Part shown: positions 8,644-18,624 of the stretch, piece by piece | Numbering within the stretch: position 1 is the stretch's first letter | Layout: each line of letters starts with the position of its first letter | From: Thaumasiovibrio subtropicus | GTDB lineage: Bacteria > Pseudomonadota > Gammaproteobacteria > Enterobacterales > Vibrionaceae | Assembly: GCF_019703835.1 (NCBI RefSeq) | Contig: NZ_AP023054.1 | Coordinates: 1,550,001 to 1,614,000 of the forward strand | Direction: 5' to 3' | DNA length: 64,000 nt | Notes under the pieces: generated by a model | The model's input: only the letters and a program-made list of their open reading frames with translations | Database searches by the model: none | What the model was told of the DNA's origin: nothing | Program-made: the position numbers and the translations under genes

Positions 8644-9411
8644 CTAGTGCAAAATTTGACTCAAGAAAAGCTGAGTACGGTCGGATTGCGGGTTATCGAA
8701 GAATTCAGTTGGGTTGTTTTCTTCGATGATTTCACCTGCATCCATAAAGATCACTCTATCTGCTACCTCACGAGCAAAGCCCATCTCATGGGTGACGCAA
8801 AGCATCGTCATCCCTTCCCCTGCAAGTTCAACCATAACATCAAGCACTTCTCGGACCATTTCCGGGTCGAGTGCCGAAGTGGGTTCATCAAACAGCATCA
8901 CCTGTGGGTTCATGCAAAGTGAGCGCGCAATGGCAACGCGTTGTTGTTGTCCGCCAGATAATTGCCCGGGGTACTTATGCGCTTGATCGGGGATTTTAAC
9001 GCGCTCAAGGTACTTCATCGCGATTTCCGTGGCCTCTTTCTCAGGCATTTTTTTGACCCAGATTGGCGCAAGAGTACAGTTTTGTAATACGGTGAGGTGG
9101 GGGAAAAGGTTGAAGTGCTGAAAACACATGCCAACCTCGCGACGCACTAACTCGATATTCTTAAGATCATCAGTCAGTTCTGTCCCTGAAACGATGATGC
9201 GACCTTTCTGATGCTCTTCAAGACGGTTGATACAACGGATCATGGTTGACTTACCAGACCCAGAAGGGCCACAAATGACGATTTTTTCACCGCGACGCAC
9301 GGACAAGTTGATGTTTTTGAGAACATGAAATTGACCGTACCACTTGTTCATATCGATCAACTCAATCATCGGCCCTTCATTTTCCTGAATTGTTTGGCTA
9401 ACTTCTGACAT
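8644..9411 (-). CDS. aapP: Amino-acid ABC transporter ATP-binding protein (AapP/GlnQ type)
   Basis: 255 residues. Walker A GPSGSGKS at 48-55, signature [15 protein letters not shown], Walker [13 protein letters not shown] and the switch histidine in CVTHEMGFA are all present. As a dimer it powers uptake of polar amino acids through the two permeases encoded just upstream. The RBS AAGGAAAG precedes the ATG. It is the last gene of aapJ-aapQ-aapM-aapP, the order known from rhizobial general L-amino-acid importers. Confidence 0.93.
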   Translation of the reverse strand: MSEVSQTIQENEGPMIELIDMNKWYGQFHVLKNINLSVRRGEKIVICGPSGSGKSTMIRCINRLEEHQKGRIIVSGTELTDDLKNIELVRREVGMCFQHFNLFPHLTVLQNCTLAPIWVKKMPEKEATEIAMKYLERVKIPDQAHKYPGQLSGGQQQRVAIARSLCMNPQVMLFDEPTSALDPEMVREVLDVMVELAGEGMTMLCVTHEMGFAREVADRVIFMDAGEIIEENNPTEFFDNPQSDRTQLFLSQILH

Positions 9412-9435
9412 ATTACTTTCCTTTGTTGGGTCCGA

Positions 9436-10533
9436 CTAACGCTTGTGTCCGGTGTGAAGTTTGTTTTCTAGATAGATGCTGTATCGCGACATAGTGAAAC
9501 AGAACACCCAAAACACTAAGGCGACAAAGATATAGCTTTCAGTGGCGAATCCGAGCCATTCCGGGTCGGTGTTTGCTGCTTGACCGACACCCAGTACATC
9601 GAACATCCCAATGATTAACACCAAGCTGGTATCTTTAAATAGGCCAATGAAGGTGTTAACAATCGAAGGAATGGTGATCTTCAAGGCTTGTGGCAAGATG
9701 ATCAGATACATTTTTTTCCAATAAGTGAGGCCGAGTGCATCAGCGGCTTCGTATTGGCCCTTGGGAATCGCTTGAAGGCCACCGCGAATGACCTCTGCCA
9801 TGTAGGCTGCACTGAACATGACAACACCGATCAATGCGCGAAGGAGCTTATCTGTTTCTGCCTCGGCATGAAGGAAAAGCGGCAGCATGACGGAAGCCAT
9901 AAACAGTACGGTAATTAGCGGGACGCCACGCCAAAACTCAATATAAACAGTACATAAGCTGCGAATAATGGGCATTTCAGAGCGACGGCCTAGGGCGAGC
10001 ACGATACCTATAGGTAGAGAGACGACGATGCCGACGATGGCGATAACCAGCGTAACGAGCAAGCCACCCCAAAGGTGGGTTTCTACAACGGGTAGACCTA
10101 GAATGCCGCCATACAGCAACGCTGTGGCAATAAATGGATAGATATTGACGAAGAACAGCCAAATCCATTTTCTACCGGGCGTTTTTTCAACGGCTAGCAA
10201 GGTGATAAAAATAGCCAATGTAGCGTAAAAGAGTTTTGGCCGCCAGAGTTCTTCTGACGGGTAAAACCCAAACATGAACTGCTCAAAGCGAACATTAATA
10301 AAGACCCAACAAGCCCCTTCACGGCTGCAAGCGTCTCGGGTCTCGCCAATCCAATCAGCTTTAAGAATTGTCCAATCAAAGACAGCCCAGAGCCCCGTGA
10401 TGGCAAAGTATGCGAGTATCAAGGTAACGATAGAGTTGACTGGACCGGAAAAGAGGTTCTTTTTTAACCAACCGATCACACCTGTGGTGTTGGCGGGTGG
10501 CGGCAAATCTGGCTGAAATTTATGTACACGCAT
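9436..10533 (-). CDS. aapM: Amino-acid ABC transporter permease (AapM type)
   Basis: 365 residues: several N-terminal membrane helices and then the HisMQ-type permease domain from about 150, with the EAA-like loop that contacts the ATPase (EAADALGLTYWKKMYLIILP). The long N-terminal extension before the permease core is typical of AapM/BztC and distinguishes it from short HisM/HisQ proteins. It starts 1 nt after the aapQ stop, so translation is probably coupled. Confidence 0.92.
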   Translation of the reverse strand: MRVHKFQPDLPPPANTTGVIGWLKKNLFSGPVNSIVTLILAYFAITGLWAVFDWTILKADWIGETRDACSREGACWVFINVRFEQFMFGFYPSEELWRPKLFYATLAIFITLLAVEKTPGRKWIWLFFVNIYPFIATALLYGGILGLPVVETHLWGGLLVTLVIAIVGIVVSLPIGIVLALGRRSEMPIIRSLCTVYIEFWRGVPLITVLFMASVMLPLFLHAEAETDKLLRALIGVVMFSAAYMAEVIRGGLQAIPKGQYEAADALGLTYWKKMYLIILPQALKITIPSIVNTFIGLFKDTSLVLIIGMFDVLGVGQAANTDPEWLGFATESYIFVALVFWVFCFTMSRYSIYLENKLHTGHKR

Positions 10534-10534
10534 A

Positions 10535-11749
10535 TTATCGCTCCACCAGTGCTACTTTGCGGTTATAGATGTTCATGATGAGGGAGGTCAATAAGCTCAG
10601 CGTTAGATAGACCGCCATTGTCATGGCAATGATTTCGATGGCCTGTCCTGTCTGATTGAGTGTCGTGCCGGAAAACACGGAGACGAGGTCAGGGTACCCA
10701 ATCGCCATCGCCAAGGAGGAATTCTTGGTTAAATTGAGGTATTGGCTAGTAAGTGGTGGAATGATAATGCGCAATGCTTGTGGGATAACCACAAGGTTGA
10801 GCGTCTTGCTGCGTGGTAACCCCAACGCCATCGCGGCTTCTGTCTGTCCATGGCTGACAGCATTGATGCCTGAACGAACGATTTCGGCAATAAATGATGC
10901 AGTATAAATCGTTAGCGCGAGAGCTAAGGCTGCTAACTCAGGTAAGATGGTAATACCACCGCGAAAGTTGAACCCTTTTAAAGCAGGATATTCAACGCTT
11001 ACTGGCATACCGCCAAGTAAGTACCCGAGTAGCGGAAAACCAATAAGTGCAAGGATACTCACCAATCCGATTGGTGATTGCTGACCGGTTATTTTTTGTT
11101 TGTTATGTGCCCAGTGGCGATAGCCTAGCGTCACAATGATGCCAACAATCAGCCCTGCGCCAATGAGCCAAGCGCCTTTCTCAAAGATAGGTCCTGGGAG
11201 ATAGAGGCCTCGCACATTTAGAAAGATGGCTTCACCGAGACTTAGGCTCTGGCGTGGCGAGGGTAGCGCTTGCAAGACAGCAAAGTACCAGAAGAATATC
11301 TGCAATAGGAGTGGGATATTGCGAAATGTCTCGATATAGACGGCAGCAAAACGGCTGACCAACCAGTTGGAAGACAGGCGCGCAATACCGATAAGAAAAC
11401 CCAGCACGGTCGCTAAAATAATCCCGATGACAGAGACCAGTGCAGTGTTCAGTAAACCGATGAAGAAAGTACGGCCATAGCTGTATGTTTCGTCATAGTC
11501 GATAAGTGTGAGTGAAATACCAAATCCGGCTTCTTGTTTTAGAAAGTCAAAACCGGTTGCAATCCCACGCGCATCCAAGTTGCTGAGCGCGTTATTAACA
11601 ATGGTATAGAAAAAGAAGAGTAAACCAGCGATGACAATGATCTGAAAAGCAACCGCCCGAAATAAGGGATTATAAAAAAGGTTTTGGTGCTTCTTCGGCG
11701 CGGCCTCAACATCCGGTGTCGTGGGGGTGTGTGGTGATTTAGGAGCCAT
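10535..11749 (-). CDS. aapQ: Amino-acid ABC transporter permease (AapQ type)
   Basis: 404 residues with about eight membrane helices and two HisMQ-type halves separated by a long insertion. The ATPase-contact loop reads EAAMALGLPRSKTLNLVVIP. A hydrophilic N-terminal stretch of about 27 residues precedes the first helix. It pairs with AapM to form the channel. A gap of 73 nt containing a hairpin separates it from aapJ. Confidence 0.92.
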   Translation of the reverse strand: MAPKSPHTPTTPDVEAAPKKHQNLFYNPLFRAVAFQIIVIAGLLFFFYTIVNNALSNLDARGIATGFDFLKQEAGFGISLTLIDYDETYSYGRTFFIGLLNTALVSVIGIILATVLGFLIGIARLSSNWLVSRFAAVYIETFRNIPLLLQIFFWYFAVLQALPSPRQSLSLGEAIFLNVRGLYLPGPIFEKGAWLIGAGLIVGIIVTLGYRHWAHNKQKITGQQSPIGLVSILALIGFPLLGYLLGGMPVSVEYPALKGFNFRGGITILPELAALALALTIYTASFIAEIVRSGINAVSHGQTEAAMALGLPRSKTLNLVVIPQALRIIIPPLTSQYLNLTKNSSLAMAIGYPDLVSVFSGTTLNQTGQAIEIIAMTMAVYLTLSLLTSLIMNIYNRKVALVER

Positions 11750-11784
11750 ACAACAACCTCAGTTCCTTTATTGTTATGAAAAGT

Positions 11785-11806
11785 GGGGCAGTGCAAGCAC
11801 TACCCC
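11785..11806 (-). terminator. Intercistronic hairpin between aapJ and aapQ
   Basis: GGGGCAGTGC, AA, GCACTACCCC: a 10-bp stem with one mismatch, placed right after the binding-protein gene and followed on the minus strand by CTTTTC. Hairpins at this place commonly stabilise the binding-protein message or cause partial termination, so that AapJ is made in excess over the membrane subunits. The function here is inferred. Confidence 0.6.
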
Positions 11807-11822
11807 TATTTCTCAATAATGT

Positions 11823-12851
11823 TTAGCGGATTGGTGGCGCGAATAGGATACCGCCGTTGTTCCATAGCGCATTGAGGCCACGGCTGATTTGCAGTGGTGA
11901 GTCCAAACCAACAGTACGCTCGAAGCTTTCACTGTAGTTACCCACTTGCTTGATCACTTGGTAACCCCAATCATCTCGGATACCTAAGCCAGACCCTTTA
12001 GGGCCATCGAGTCCGATGAGACGCTTAATATCTGGGTTATTTGAGCTCTTCATGCTGTCAACATTGGCTGAGGTAACGCCGAACTCTTCCGCAGCAATCA
12101 TTGCGTTCAGCGTCCACTTAACAATGTTGAACCACTGGTCGTCGCCTTGACGAACAACAGGGCCTAGCGGTTCTTTAGAGATGACTTCTGGAAGAACTGC
12201 GGCAGAATTTGGATCAGAAAGGGTTAAACGCAGTGCATAAAGGCCTGATTGGTCTGTTGTTAGTACGTCACAACGGCCGGCGTCAAAACCTTTTGATGTT
12301 TGAGCGGCGGTATCAAACACAACAGGCTCATACTTCATACCCATAGTACGGAAGTAATCTGCGAGGTTAAGTTCGGTTGTCGTACCTGATTGGACACAGA
12401 CTGCAGCACCGTCAAGTTCTTTTGCGCTAGTTACACCGAGCTCTTTTTTCACCATGAAGCCTTGGCCGTCGTAGTAGTTAACGCCCGCGAAGTTTAAGCC
12501 AAGTGCGGTGTCACGTTGTAGCGTCCAAGTTGTGTTACGTGAAAGAACGTCGATTTCGCCTGATTGCAATGCAGTGAAGCGCTCTTTTGCTGTCAAAGGG
12601 ATGTACTTAACTTTTGATTTGTCACCGAGGGTCGCGGCGGCAATAGCTTGGCAGAATTCGACATCCAAACCTTCCCATTCACCTTTCGCGTTTGGGTTAG
12701 AGAAGCCTGGAAGACCAGTACTTACACCGCATTGGACATAACCTTGCTTCATCACTTTATCGAGTGTGCCTTCAGCTGCGACACTAGAAGCAGAGTACAG
12801 CGCCACAGATGCAGCAAGCGTAGTAAGTACAGCTTTTACTTTATTCGCCAT
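11823..12851 (-). CDS. aapJ: Amino-acid ABC transporter periplasmic binding protein (AapJ type)
   Basis: 342 residues from the chosen start. An upstream in-frame ATG at 12884 exists, but the ATG at 12851 follows AAGGA at the right distance and begins a normal signal peptide (cleavage near SSVAAEG). The mature protein shows the SBP_bac_3 pattern: GVSTGLPGFSNPN, the motif EGLDVEFCQAIAAA, and a cysteine pair in the second lobe. Rhizobial AapJ is about 341 residues. It captures L-amino acids for the AapQMP transporter. Confidence 0.94.
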   Translation of the reverse strand: MANKVKAVLTTLAASVALYSASSVAAEGTLDKVMKQGYVQCGVSTGLPGFSNPNAKGEWEGLDVEFCQAIAAATLGDKSKVKYIPLTAKERFTALQSGEIDVLSRNTTWTLQRDTALGLNFAGVNYYDGQGFMVKKELGVTSAKELDGAAVCVQSGTTTELNLADYFRTMGMKYEPVVFDTAAQTSKGFDAGRCDVLTTDQSGLYALRLTLSDPNSAAVLPEVISKEPLGPVVRQGDDQWFNIVKWTLNAMIAAEEFGVTSANVDSMKSSNNPDIKRLIGLDGPKGSGLGIRDDWGYQVIKQVGNYSESFERTVGLDSPLQISRGLNALWNNGGILFAPPIR

Positions 12852-13738
12852 TTGATGATTCCTTATCTTTAGCTTATTCCCCATAAGGGTCTGATGTTGT
12901 GATTGCTAGATAACTTATTAATCGCGAAAGAAATTATGCGACCAGTAAGCAAGTAACCTTTTGAGTATAGAAAGAGAATTCAAAACGTCACGTTAGCTTT
13001 TGCTATCTGGCTTCGATTCTAAAGCGCACTCACGGTTGAGCAAGTTACGTACCAGCTCTCATGTTTCATTCTCTGTGAGCGTGAAATTGACTAGAAATGA
13101 TGAAAAGTTGCACGATTAGTCAACAAAGTTCGCTGCATTCAACCAGTGAATAAGTCGACAATTTAAGGAAATTGTCATCTTTTCCACTGCTTTATTGGTT
13201 GTATTTGACTCGACTTGCTGTTTTGGTTGGTAGGGTGTGAATTTATTACCGCCGGCGTAAGCGGAGGGTTTTATAGTGACTTATCCCTAGATGGGATAAG
13301 CGTCGCCTAAATTATTCGACAGGCTAGGATGCTGTGAATGTTACTTTAGCTGGTGAATAATGCTAGCAATCTAAATGTTGCATAAATGTTATTGTTTAAT
13401 CGTGGTGCAGGGATGCGCTGGATTGGTGCAGGGTAATCGATTGATTTACCTTATTTAATTGTCTCAATTGACGATGAAAAATGAGGCTTTTTACAGAGCT
13501 GAATTCACTGAAATAACTAAAACGTGACATAAAGCACAAGATTAATTAGTGCTTTTTAGCTGTTTTCAGCAATTTTCCGTTCCTAAAGGGTATTTGACGA
13601 AAACTCATCTGCCGAATATATAGACAGTTTTGTGTCGCATGTTGGTAGTAGATAACTGATTTATCAGTAAAATGGCGTTTATCGAGGATGATGAAAGGTA
13701 GAGTAATAAGGAGCGCTTAACGCGCTCCTTTTCCGAGA
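12852..13738. other. Long intergenic region between aapJ and potD
   Basis: 887 bp, AT-rich, with no supportable gene on either strand. It must contain the aapJ promoter (minus strand) at its left end. A perfect 8-bp hairpin with a 5-nt loop lies at 13280-13300 (CTTATCCC / GGGATAAG), just after a GC-rich patch near 13250-13268. The right end holds the potD terminator. An unannotated small RNA is possible, but no clear promoter-terminator pair is visible. Confidence 0.5.
13709..13732 (-). terminator. Terminator of the pot operon
   Basis: A perfect 8-bp stem AGGAGCGC / GCGCTCCT with a 5-nt loop, with A/T on both sides, beginning about 7 nt after the potD stop on the minus strand. Confidence 0.8.
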
Positions 13739-14770
13739 TTACATGTTCGCTTTTAAACGTTGGAAGAGCTCTTCGTAGAGGACACTCGTTGCGCCGACAT
13801 CATCTTGCCATTCTCCTTTGTCCAATACGTCTTGAGGCGGAAATATCGCTTGATCGTTCTTGAACTCGTCAGGCAATAAACTCACTGCACCTTTCACTGG
13901 CGTTGGGTAGCCAATCTCTAAAGCAATCTTTGCCGCGTTTTCAGGACGAAGTAAAAAGTCGATCATTTTATGGGCCGCTTCCACATTTTTCGCTTGTGCA
14001 GGAATTGCGAGGCTATCCATCCAAAAAATGGCGCCATCCTCTGGCCAGATGATATCAACGTTTGCACCATCTTGACGGGCCATATAGGCTGAACCATTCC
14101 AAAGCATACCCAGACTCACTTCACCCGCCATGTAGGGGTTGGCGGGGAAGTCTGAGTTGAATACAAGGACATTCGGCATGAGCTTTTTCAGCTCTTCGTA
14201 GGCGGCACGAATTTCCGTCTCATTGGTTGTGTTGGTTGAGTAACCCAGTTTACGTAGACCGATATGGAAAAACTCACGTGCGTCATCCATCATCATTAGC
14301 TGACCTTCGAAGCCTTCATTCCATAGCCCTGCCCAAGCGTTGACGGGGTTGCCGTCTTCGAAGTCGCGGTTTACACCTATGCCCGTTGCACCCCAAATGT
14401 AGGGAATAGAGTAATCGTTACCGGGATCAAACGGCTTATTGAGGTAGTTCGGGTCGAGTTCCGCAAAGTGAGATAATTGGCTCTTATCTATTTTCTGAAG
14501 CATCTCTTCATTGCGCATCTTTGACACGTAATAAGTGGAAGGAACAACAAGGTCGTAACCGCTGCCATGTGTTTTTAAACGTGCATACATGGTTTCATTT
14601 GACTCGTATGTCGAGTAAATGACTTTAATACCTGTCTCTTTCTGAAACTCTTGAAGGACTTCAGCTGGAATGTATTCAGACCAATTGTAGAAGTACAGCT
14701 CTTCAGCTTGCACAAAAGATACAGAAGCCAAAGACATGGCGCCAATCATGGATAGTTTAAATGGTGACAT
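13739..14770 (-). CDS. potD: Spermidine/putrescine periplasmic binding protein
   Basis: 343 residues from the ATG at 14770, which has AAGGA about 10 nt upstream and begins a signal peptide (MSPFKLSMIGAMSLASV, cleavage near VQAEE). A longer frame to 14854 would overlap potC and has no RBS. The mature start LYFYNWSEYIP is the PotD/PotF signature, and DLVVPSTYYVSKM and WGATGIGVN are further conserved blocks. E. coli PotD is 348 residues. It delivers polyamines to PotBC. Last gene of potABCD, 13 nt after potC. Confidence 0.95.
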   Translation of the reverse strand: MSPFKLSMIGAMSLASVSFVQAEELYFYNWSEYIPAEVLQEFQKETGIKVIYSTYESNETMYARLKTHGSGYDLVVPSTYYVSKMRNEEMLQKIDKSQLSHFAELDPNYLNKPFDPGNDYSIPYIWGATGIGVNRDFEDGNPVNAWAGLWNEGFEGQLMMMDDAREFFHIGLRKLGYSTNTTNETEIRAAYEELKKLMPNVLVFNSDFPANPYMAGEVSLGMLWNGSAYMARQDGANVDIIWPEDGAIFWMDSLAIPAQAKNVEAAHKMIDFLLRPENAAKIALEIGYPTPVKGAVSLLPDEFKNDQAIFPPQDVLDKGEWQDDVGATSVLYEELFQRLKANM

Positions 14771-14783
14771 CTTATCTCTTTCC

Positions 14784-15575
14784 TTAGGGTTGCTCGGCAA
14801 ATTGCCGGACAGGTTTTTCTCTTGCGATCCATTGTGACAGAGCCACCAACACAAGAGAGACTATTAACATTAAGGTTGCAAGCGCATTCACTTCAGGTGA
14901 GATGCCAACGCGTACCATAGAGTAGATTTTCAACGGTAATATTTTATATCCCGGCCCGGTGACGAATGAACTGATAATGACGTCATCCAGTGAAAGCGTA
15001 AAGCTGAGCAACCAACCGCTGGCAATGGCTGGTTTAGCGAGGGGCAGGATGATCGATTTTAATATGACCCATTCATTCGCGCCGAGATCTTTGGCCGCTT
15101 CCAACATTCTTACATCAAAACCATTTAATCGACTGTAGACAGTGACAACTACAAACGGTAAGCAAAAGGTGATATGGGCGACAAGTAGTGAGAGAAAGCC
15201 GAGCTGTACGCCCATAAAGAGAAAAAGGGCCAACAGTGACAGTGCCATGACGATGTCAGGAGACATCATGACAATAAAAAGCATACCTTGAACGAAGCCT
15301 TTTCCCTGGAACTTATACCTAAAGAGAGCGATCGCCATCAGCGTGCCCATGACGGCGGCAATCGTGGCTGAAAACACAGCGATAGTGAGCGAGTGCTTTG
15401 CTGCTTGAATGAGCCCGGCATTAGCAAACAGTTGCTCATACCACTTGAAGGTAAAGCCGTCCCAGCGAAAACCAAATTTGCTAGCGTTAAAAGAGTTGAC
15501 GATCAACACAATGATTGGGATATACAAGAAAGCGTAGACCAGTCCCATGTAGCCATGACGAAGATAGCGCATCAT
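14784..15575 (-). CDS. potC: Spermidine/putrescine ABC permease PotC
   Basis: 263 residues from the ATG at 15575, which shares its A with the potB stop (TAATG), indicating translational coupling. E. coli PotC is 264. An ATG at 15584 in the same frame is too close to AAGGAG to be the likely start. Six membrane helices and the EAA loop (EAAKDLGANEWVILKSIILP) are visible. It forms the inner-membrane channel with PotB. Confidence 0.94.
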   Translation of the reverse strand: MMRYLRHGYMGLVYAFLYIPIIVLIVNSFNASKFGFRWDGFTFKWYEQLFANAGLIQAAKHSLTIAVFSATIAAVMGTLMAIALFRYKFQGKGFVQGMLFIVMMSPDIVMALSLLALFLFMGVQLGFLSLLVAHITFCLPFVVVTVYSRLNGFDVRMLEAAKDLGANEWVILKSIILPLAKPAIASGWLLSFTLSLDDVIISSFVTGPGYKILPLKIYSMVRVGISPEVNALATLMLIVSLVLVALSQWIAREKPVRQFAEQP

Positions 15576-16432
15576 TATTGCCATTCTCCTTTCTGGTTCA
15601 TGAGCTTACCTGCTCGATAATAGATATAGAGTAGGATGGCCATCGCCATCGTTAACGCAATACTTGTTGCAGCGCCGAAAGGCCAATCACGGGCATTCAG
15701 TACTTGGCTCTTAATGACATTCCCGATAAGGAGGTTCTTTGCACCCCCGAGTAGATCAGAGACATAAAACATCCCCAAGGCTGGAAGCAGTACTAGCAGG
15801 CAACCTGCAATAATACCGGGCATAGTAAGCGGTAGAATGACCTTGAAAAACGTTTGTAGCGCGTTGGCGCCAAGATCTCTCGCAGCTTCGATATACGCCC
15901 GGTCGAGTTTCTCGATGGCGGAGTAGAGCGGTAAGATCATAAACGGCAGCAGGATGTATACGAGACCTATCATGACGGCGTTTTCAGTGTACATAATTCG
16001 CAATGGCTTATCGATGAGGCCAATGGATAGCAGGGTGCTGTTTAATAGCCCTTTCGTTCCCAACAACAGTTTCAAACCATAGGTTCTTATTAATGAGTTG
16101 GTCCAAAAGGGGACGATGACCAGGAACAGCATAAAGGGGCGCGTCCGTTCTGGGAGCTTTGCAACGGCATACGCAAAGGGATAGCCTATTAGCAGGCAGA
16201 GTAGGGTGGCCACGATCGCCATATAAAAAGAGTGCCAGACCACTTTTGCGTATAGGGGGTCGAACAAGCGTGTGTAGTTGTCTAGCGTGAAGGTCATCGC
16301 TATCAGGTTAGTTTCATCACGTGTTAAAAAACTGGTGACGACAATCATGGCATTTGGAATAAAAACAAAGACCAATAACCACCCCACTGTGAGGGTGAGA
16401 ATGATGGATTTCAGTGAGAGACGTTCGCTCAT
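15575..16432 (-). CDS. potB: Spermidine/putrescine ABC permease PotB
   Basis: 285 residues with six membrane helices and the EAA loop ([20 protein letters not shown]). The start codon overlaps the potA stop in ATGA. The N-terminal stretch [21 protein letters not shown] matches the PotB type. Partner of PotC in the polyamine channel. Confidence 0.94.
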   Translation of the reverse strand: MSERLSLKSIILTLTVGWLLVFVFIPNAMIVVTSFLTRDETNLIAMTFTLDNYTRLFDPLYAKVVWHSFYMAIVATLLCLLIGYPFAYAVAKLPERTRPFMLFLVIVPFWTNSLIRTYGLKLLLGTKGLLNSTLLSIGLIDKPLRIMYTENAVMIGLVYILLPFMILPLYSAIEKLDRAYIEAARDLGANALQTFFKVILPLTMPGIIAGCLLVLLPALGMFYVSDLLGGAKNLLIGNVIKSQVLNARDWPFGAATSIALTMAMAILLYIYYRAGKLMNQKGEWQ

Positions 16433-17550
16433 GGTCGCATATCCTGCTCTTTAAGTACCACTTCCCAGCTCTCTACCCAAGTGACTGCGACACGCTGCTC
16501 TAACGAGTGATCAACGTCCGGATCATCTTCGTTGAAAAACTCGCTTACCATCACCTGTTGACCACTATCTAGTTCAACAATGGAGTCGAGGGTCATACCT
16601 TTATAGGTACGATCTTTAACGGCACCCGTGATTCCGTTTACTTTGGCATCATCAGATATCTCTTCTAAACGAATATCTTCGGGGCGCAATAGCACGCTAA
16701 TGGCATCGCTTTCTGCAACATCAAGCGTGGTATGCAGTATGGTTTCTGTCCCTTCGACCTCGGCACGAATACGTTTTTCGTCTAAACGCGCTAAGACTTT
16801 GCCCTTGAAAACGTTTATCTCACCGATAAAACGTGCCACAAAGAGGTTTTTAGGCTCTTCGTAGATGGCTTTGGGTGAGCCGTCTTGCTCGATGTTTCCT
16901 TCACGCATTACGATGATGCGATCAGACATCGATAGCGCTTCTTCTTGATCGTGGGTGACAAAGATAAAGGTGATACCCAGTTGTCTTTGCAATTGCTTGA
17001 GTTCAAGCTGCATCTGCTTACGCAATTTGTAATCCAGTGCCGAAAGCGATTCATCGAGGAGCAGTACTTTCGGTTTATTTACGACAGCACGGGCTATCGC
17101 AACGCGTTGCTGTTGTCCACCAGAGAGCTGGTGCGGTTTGCGATTGGCGAAGTCAGCGAGTTGCACCATGCTCAATGCGTCTAAGACTCGGTTGGGAATC
17201 TCTGCCGCGGGCACATTCTGCATCTTTAAACCGAACGCGACATTGTCGAAGACGCTCATGTGAGGAAAAAGGGCATAGCTTTGAAATACTGTGTTCACCG
17301 GACGTTTTTCTGATGGCATGTGAGTCACATCTTGGCCATCGAGTAAAATTTGCCCCGAGTCTGCGGTTTCGAATCCAGCTAACAATCTTAGAATAGTGGT
17401 TTTACCACATCCCGACGGACCCAAAATAGTGACAAATTCACCGTGGCCCACGTCGAGATCGAATTGATGGATGATGGTTTTACCGTCAAATGCCTTTGTT
17501 AATCCTGTGAGAGAAACAAGCGGCGGGGTTAGGGGGCGATTTGCGTTCAA
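16429..17550 (-). CDS. potA: Spermidine/putrescine ABC transporter ATPase PotA
   Basis: 373 residues. Walker [10 protein letters not shown], signature [15 protein letters not shown], Walker [13 protein letters not shown], and a C-terminal TOBE domain (from about 270) that senses polyamine feedback. The start is a TTG with AGGAG about 9 nt upstream; no ATG fits as well. First gene of the operon, so the pot promoter must lie in 17551-17850. Confidence 0.94.
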   Translation of the reverse strand: MNANRPLTPPLVSLTGLTKAFDGKTIIHQFDLDVGHGEFVTILGPSGCGKTTILRLLAGFETADSGQILLDGQDVTHMPSEKRPVNTVFQSYALFPHMSVFDNVAFGLKMQNVPAAEIPNRVLDALSMVQLADFANRKPHQLSGGQQQRVAIARAVVNKPKVLLLDESLSALDYKLRKQMQLELKQLQRQLGITFIFVTHDQEEALSMSDRIIVMREGNIEQDGSPKAIYEEPKNLFVARFIGEINVFKGKVLARLDEKRIRAEVEGTETILHTTLDVAESDAISVLLRPEDIRLEEISDDAKVNGITGAVKDRTYKGMTLDSIVELDSGQQVMVSEFFNEDDPDVDHSLEQRVAVTWVESWEVVLKEQDMRP

Positions 17551-17850
17551 GGGCCCTGACTCCTGATAAAAACAAATAATTTACTGTAGCGCCGTGACAA
17601 CCTAGCGTGTTTCTTTGGTGTTGCTGTGACTTGTTGCACTCCAAAGCCATCGATGAAATGCGCTAAAAGCTTTAGGGTATTACGCACAAAGTGTAGTCGA
17701 ATCAGACCCAGATTTTTGTGTGAGGGCGCGCATTGTAGTGTTTTGTTTTCACTTTGAAAAGCGACAATTGCCGTCATGTTGCGGGAAATTGAAATTCATT
17801 GCTTTAGGGTTAGGTATCGTTCTGATTTTATTATTAATCATCATGTAAAG

Positions 17851-17956
17851 TGCAGGGTTTAGAAGCAGACTAGCGCGGCGAGTTCAAGGCAAAGGTGTGA
17901 AGGATTAGCTTTTCCCTTTCGTCCACATTTTCTTTTTACTCGATGCGCTAACTGGC
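17851..17956 (-). repeat. Partial, inverted copy of the palindromic intergenic repeat
   Basis: Reading the plus strand, this matches the reverse complement of the right-central part of the 535-803 element; for example GAGTTCAAGGCAAAGGTGTG is identical. The outer terminal repeats are missing. The arms ACTAGCGCGGCGAGT and ACTCGATGCGCTAACT can still pair, so the hairpin is kept while bases vary. It sits between divergent potA and the DUF2947 gene; the rest of 17551-18093 should carry their promoters, but I see no gene there. Confidence 0.7.
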
Positions 17957-18093
17957 TTTGAATGCGGCTTCTCGACATCGTTTGAATATGGTTGCGCAGA
18001 AAGTGCGCGCCAAAAACTTTGAGACGTATTAAACACTGTGATTGTTGTATGACTCAGTTACAATATGGTCAGAACTGTATTATAGAGAGTCCT

Positions 18094-18567
18094 ATGAACC
18101 ACCTTTCTTTAGATGAATACCCTCGAAAATGGATCTTCACCCATGCGTCGATGCCGCTTCCTGAGGGCATACTTGCCAGTATTAAGCCTTTTACTCAAGC
18201 GCGTTCTTCTCAGCTTTGGCGTGAACATATCAGTGCGATGAGTCCAGATGCAGATCGTTTGGCCAGTGATGACTGGGCAGGAAAAGAAGAGAGTTGGAAA
18301 GAGTCGGTGCTTTGGCAAGAGGCATGGGAGAGTGACGAGCCTGAACTACCGGAAGAGGTACTTGCGTTTATCACTTGGGAAGATAATACCCCCGTTTATT
18401 TCTGTTATGAGAAATACAATGTGATAGAGACTACCTGGGGCGTGTTCAAACAAGCTTGGAAAAATTTCCTGTTTTTCGATGATGGGCCGATTCTAATTGG
18501 ACGTCGTAAAAAAGAAGCTTTGTGGTTTGACTCTGAAGGTTATGTGCAGTTAGGGCTACGAGAATAA
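18094..18567 (+). CDS. DUF2947-like conserved protein
   Basis: 157 residues from the ATG at 18094 (GAGAG upstream). A longer in-frame start at 17992 gives a basic, cysteine-rich leader unlike the rest and is probably not used. The protein is acidic and tryptophan-rich (KWIFTH, DDWAGKEESWKESVLWQEAW, TTWGVFKQAWKNFLFFDDG), with no signal peptide or membrane segment. I associate it with a Vibrio/Shewanella family of unknown function (DUF2947). No function can be inferred from the neighbours. Confidence 0.75.
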   Translation: MNHLSLDEYPRKWIFTHASMPLPEGILASIKPFTQARSSQLWREHISAMSPDADRLASDDWAGKEESWKESVLWQEAWESDEPELPEEVLAFITWEDNTPVYFCYEKYNVIETTWGVFKQAWKNFLFFDDGPILIGRRKKEALWFDSEGYVQLGLRE

Positions 18568-18590
18568 GGCATTTAGAGTCTTGTTTGCCA

Positions 18591-18619
18591 AACGGCCTTG
18601 TTGATACAAGGCCGTTTTT
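18591..18619. terminator. Bidirectional terminator
   Basis: AACGGCCTTG, TTGATA, CAAGGCCGTT and T residues: a perfect 10-bp stem between the convergent DUF2947 gene and ThDP-enzyme gene. Confidence 0.9.
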
Positions 18620-18624
18620 GATCA

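Noticed and set aside
17547-17777. 76-codon minus-strand frame upstream of potA
   Set aside because: It covers the potA leader and RBS region; composition is not protein-like and there is no RBS.
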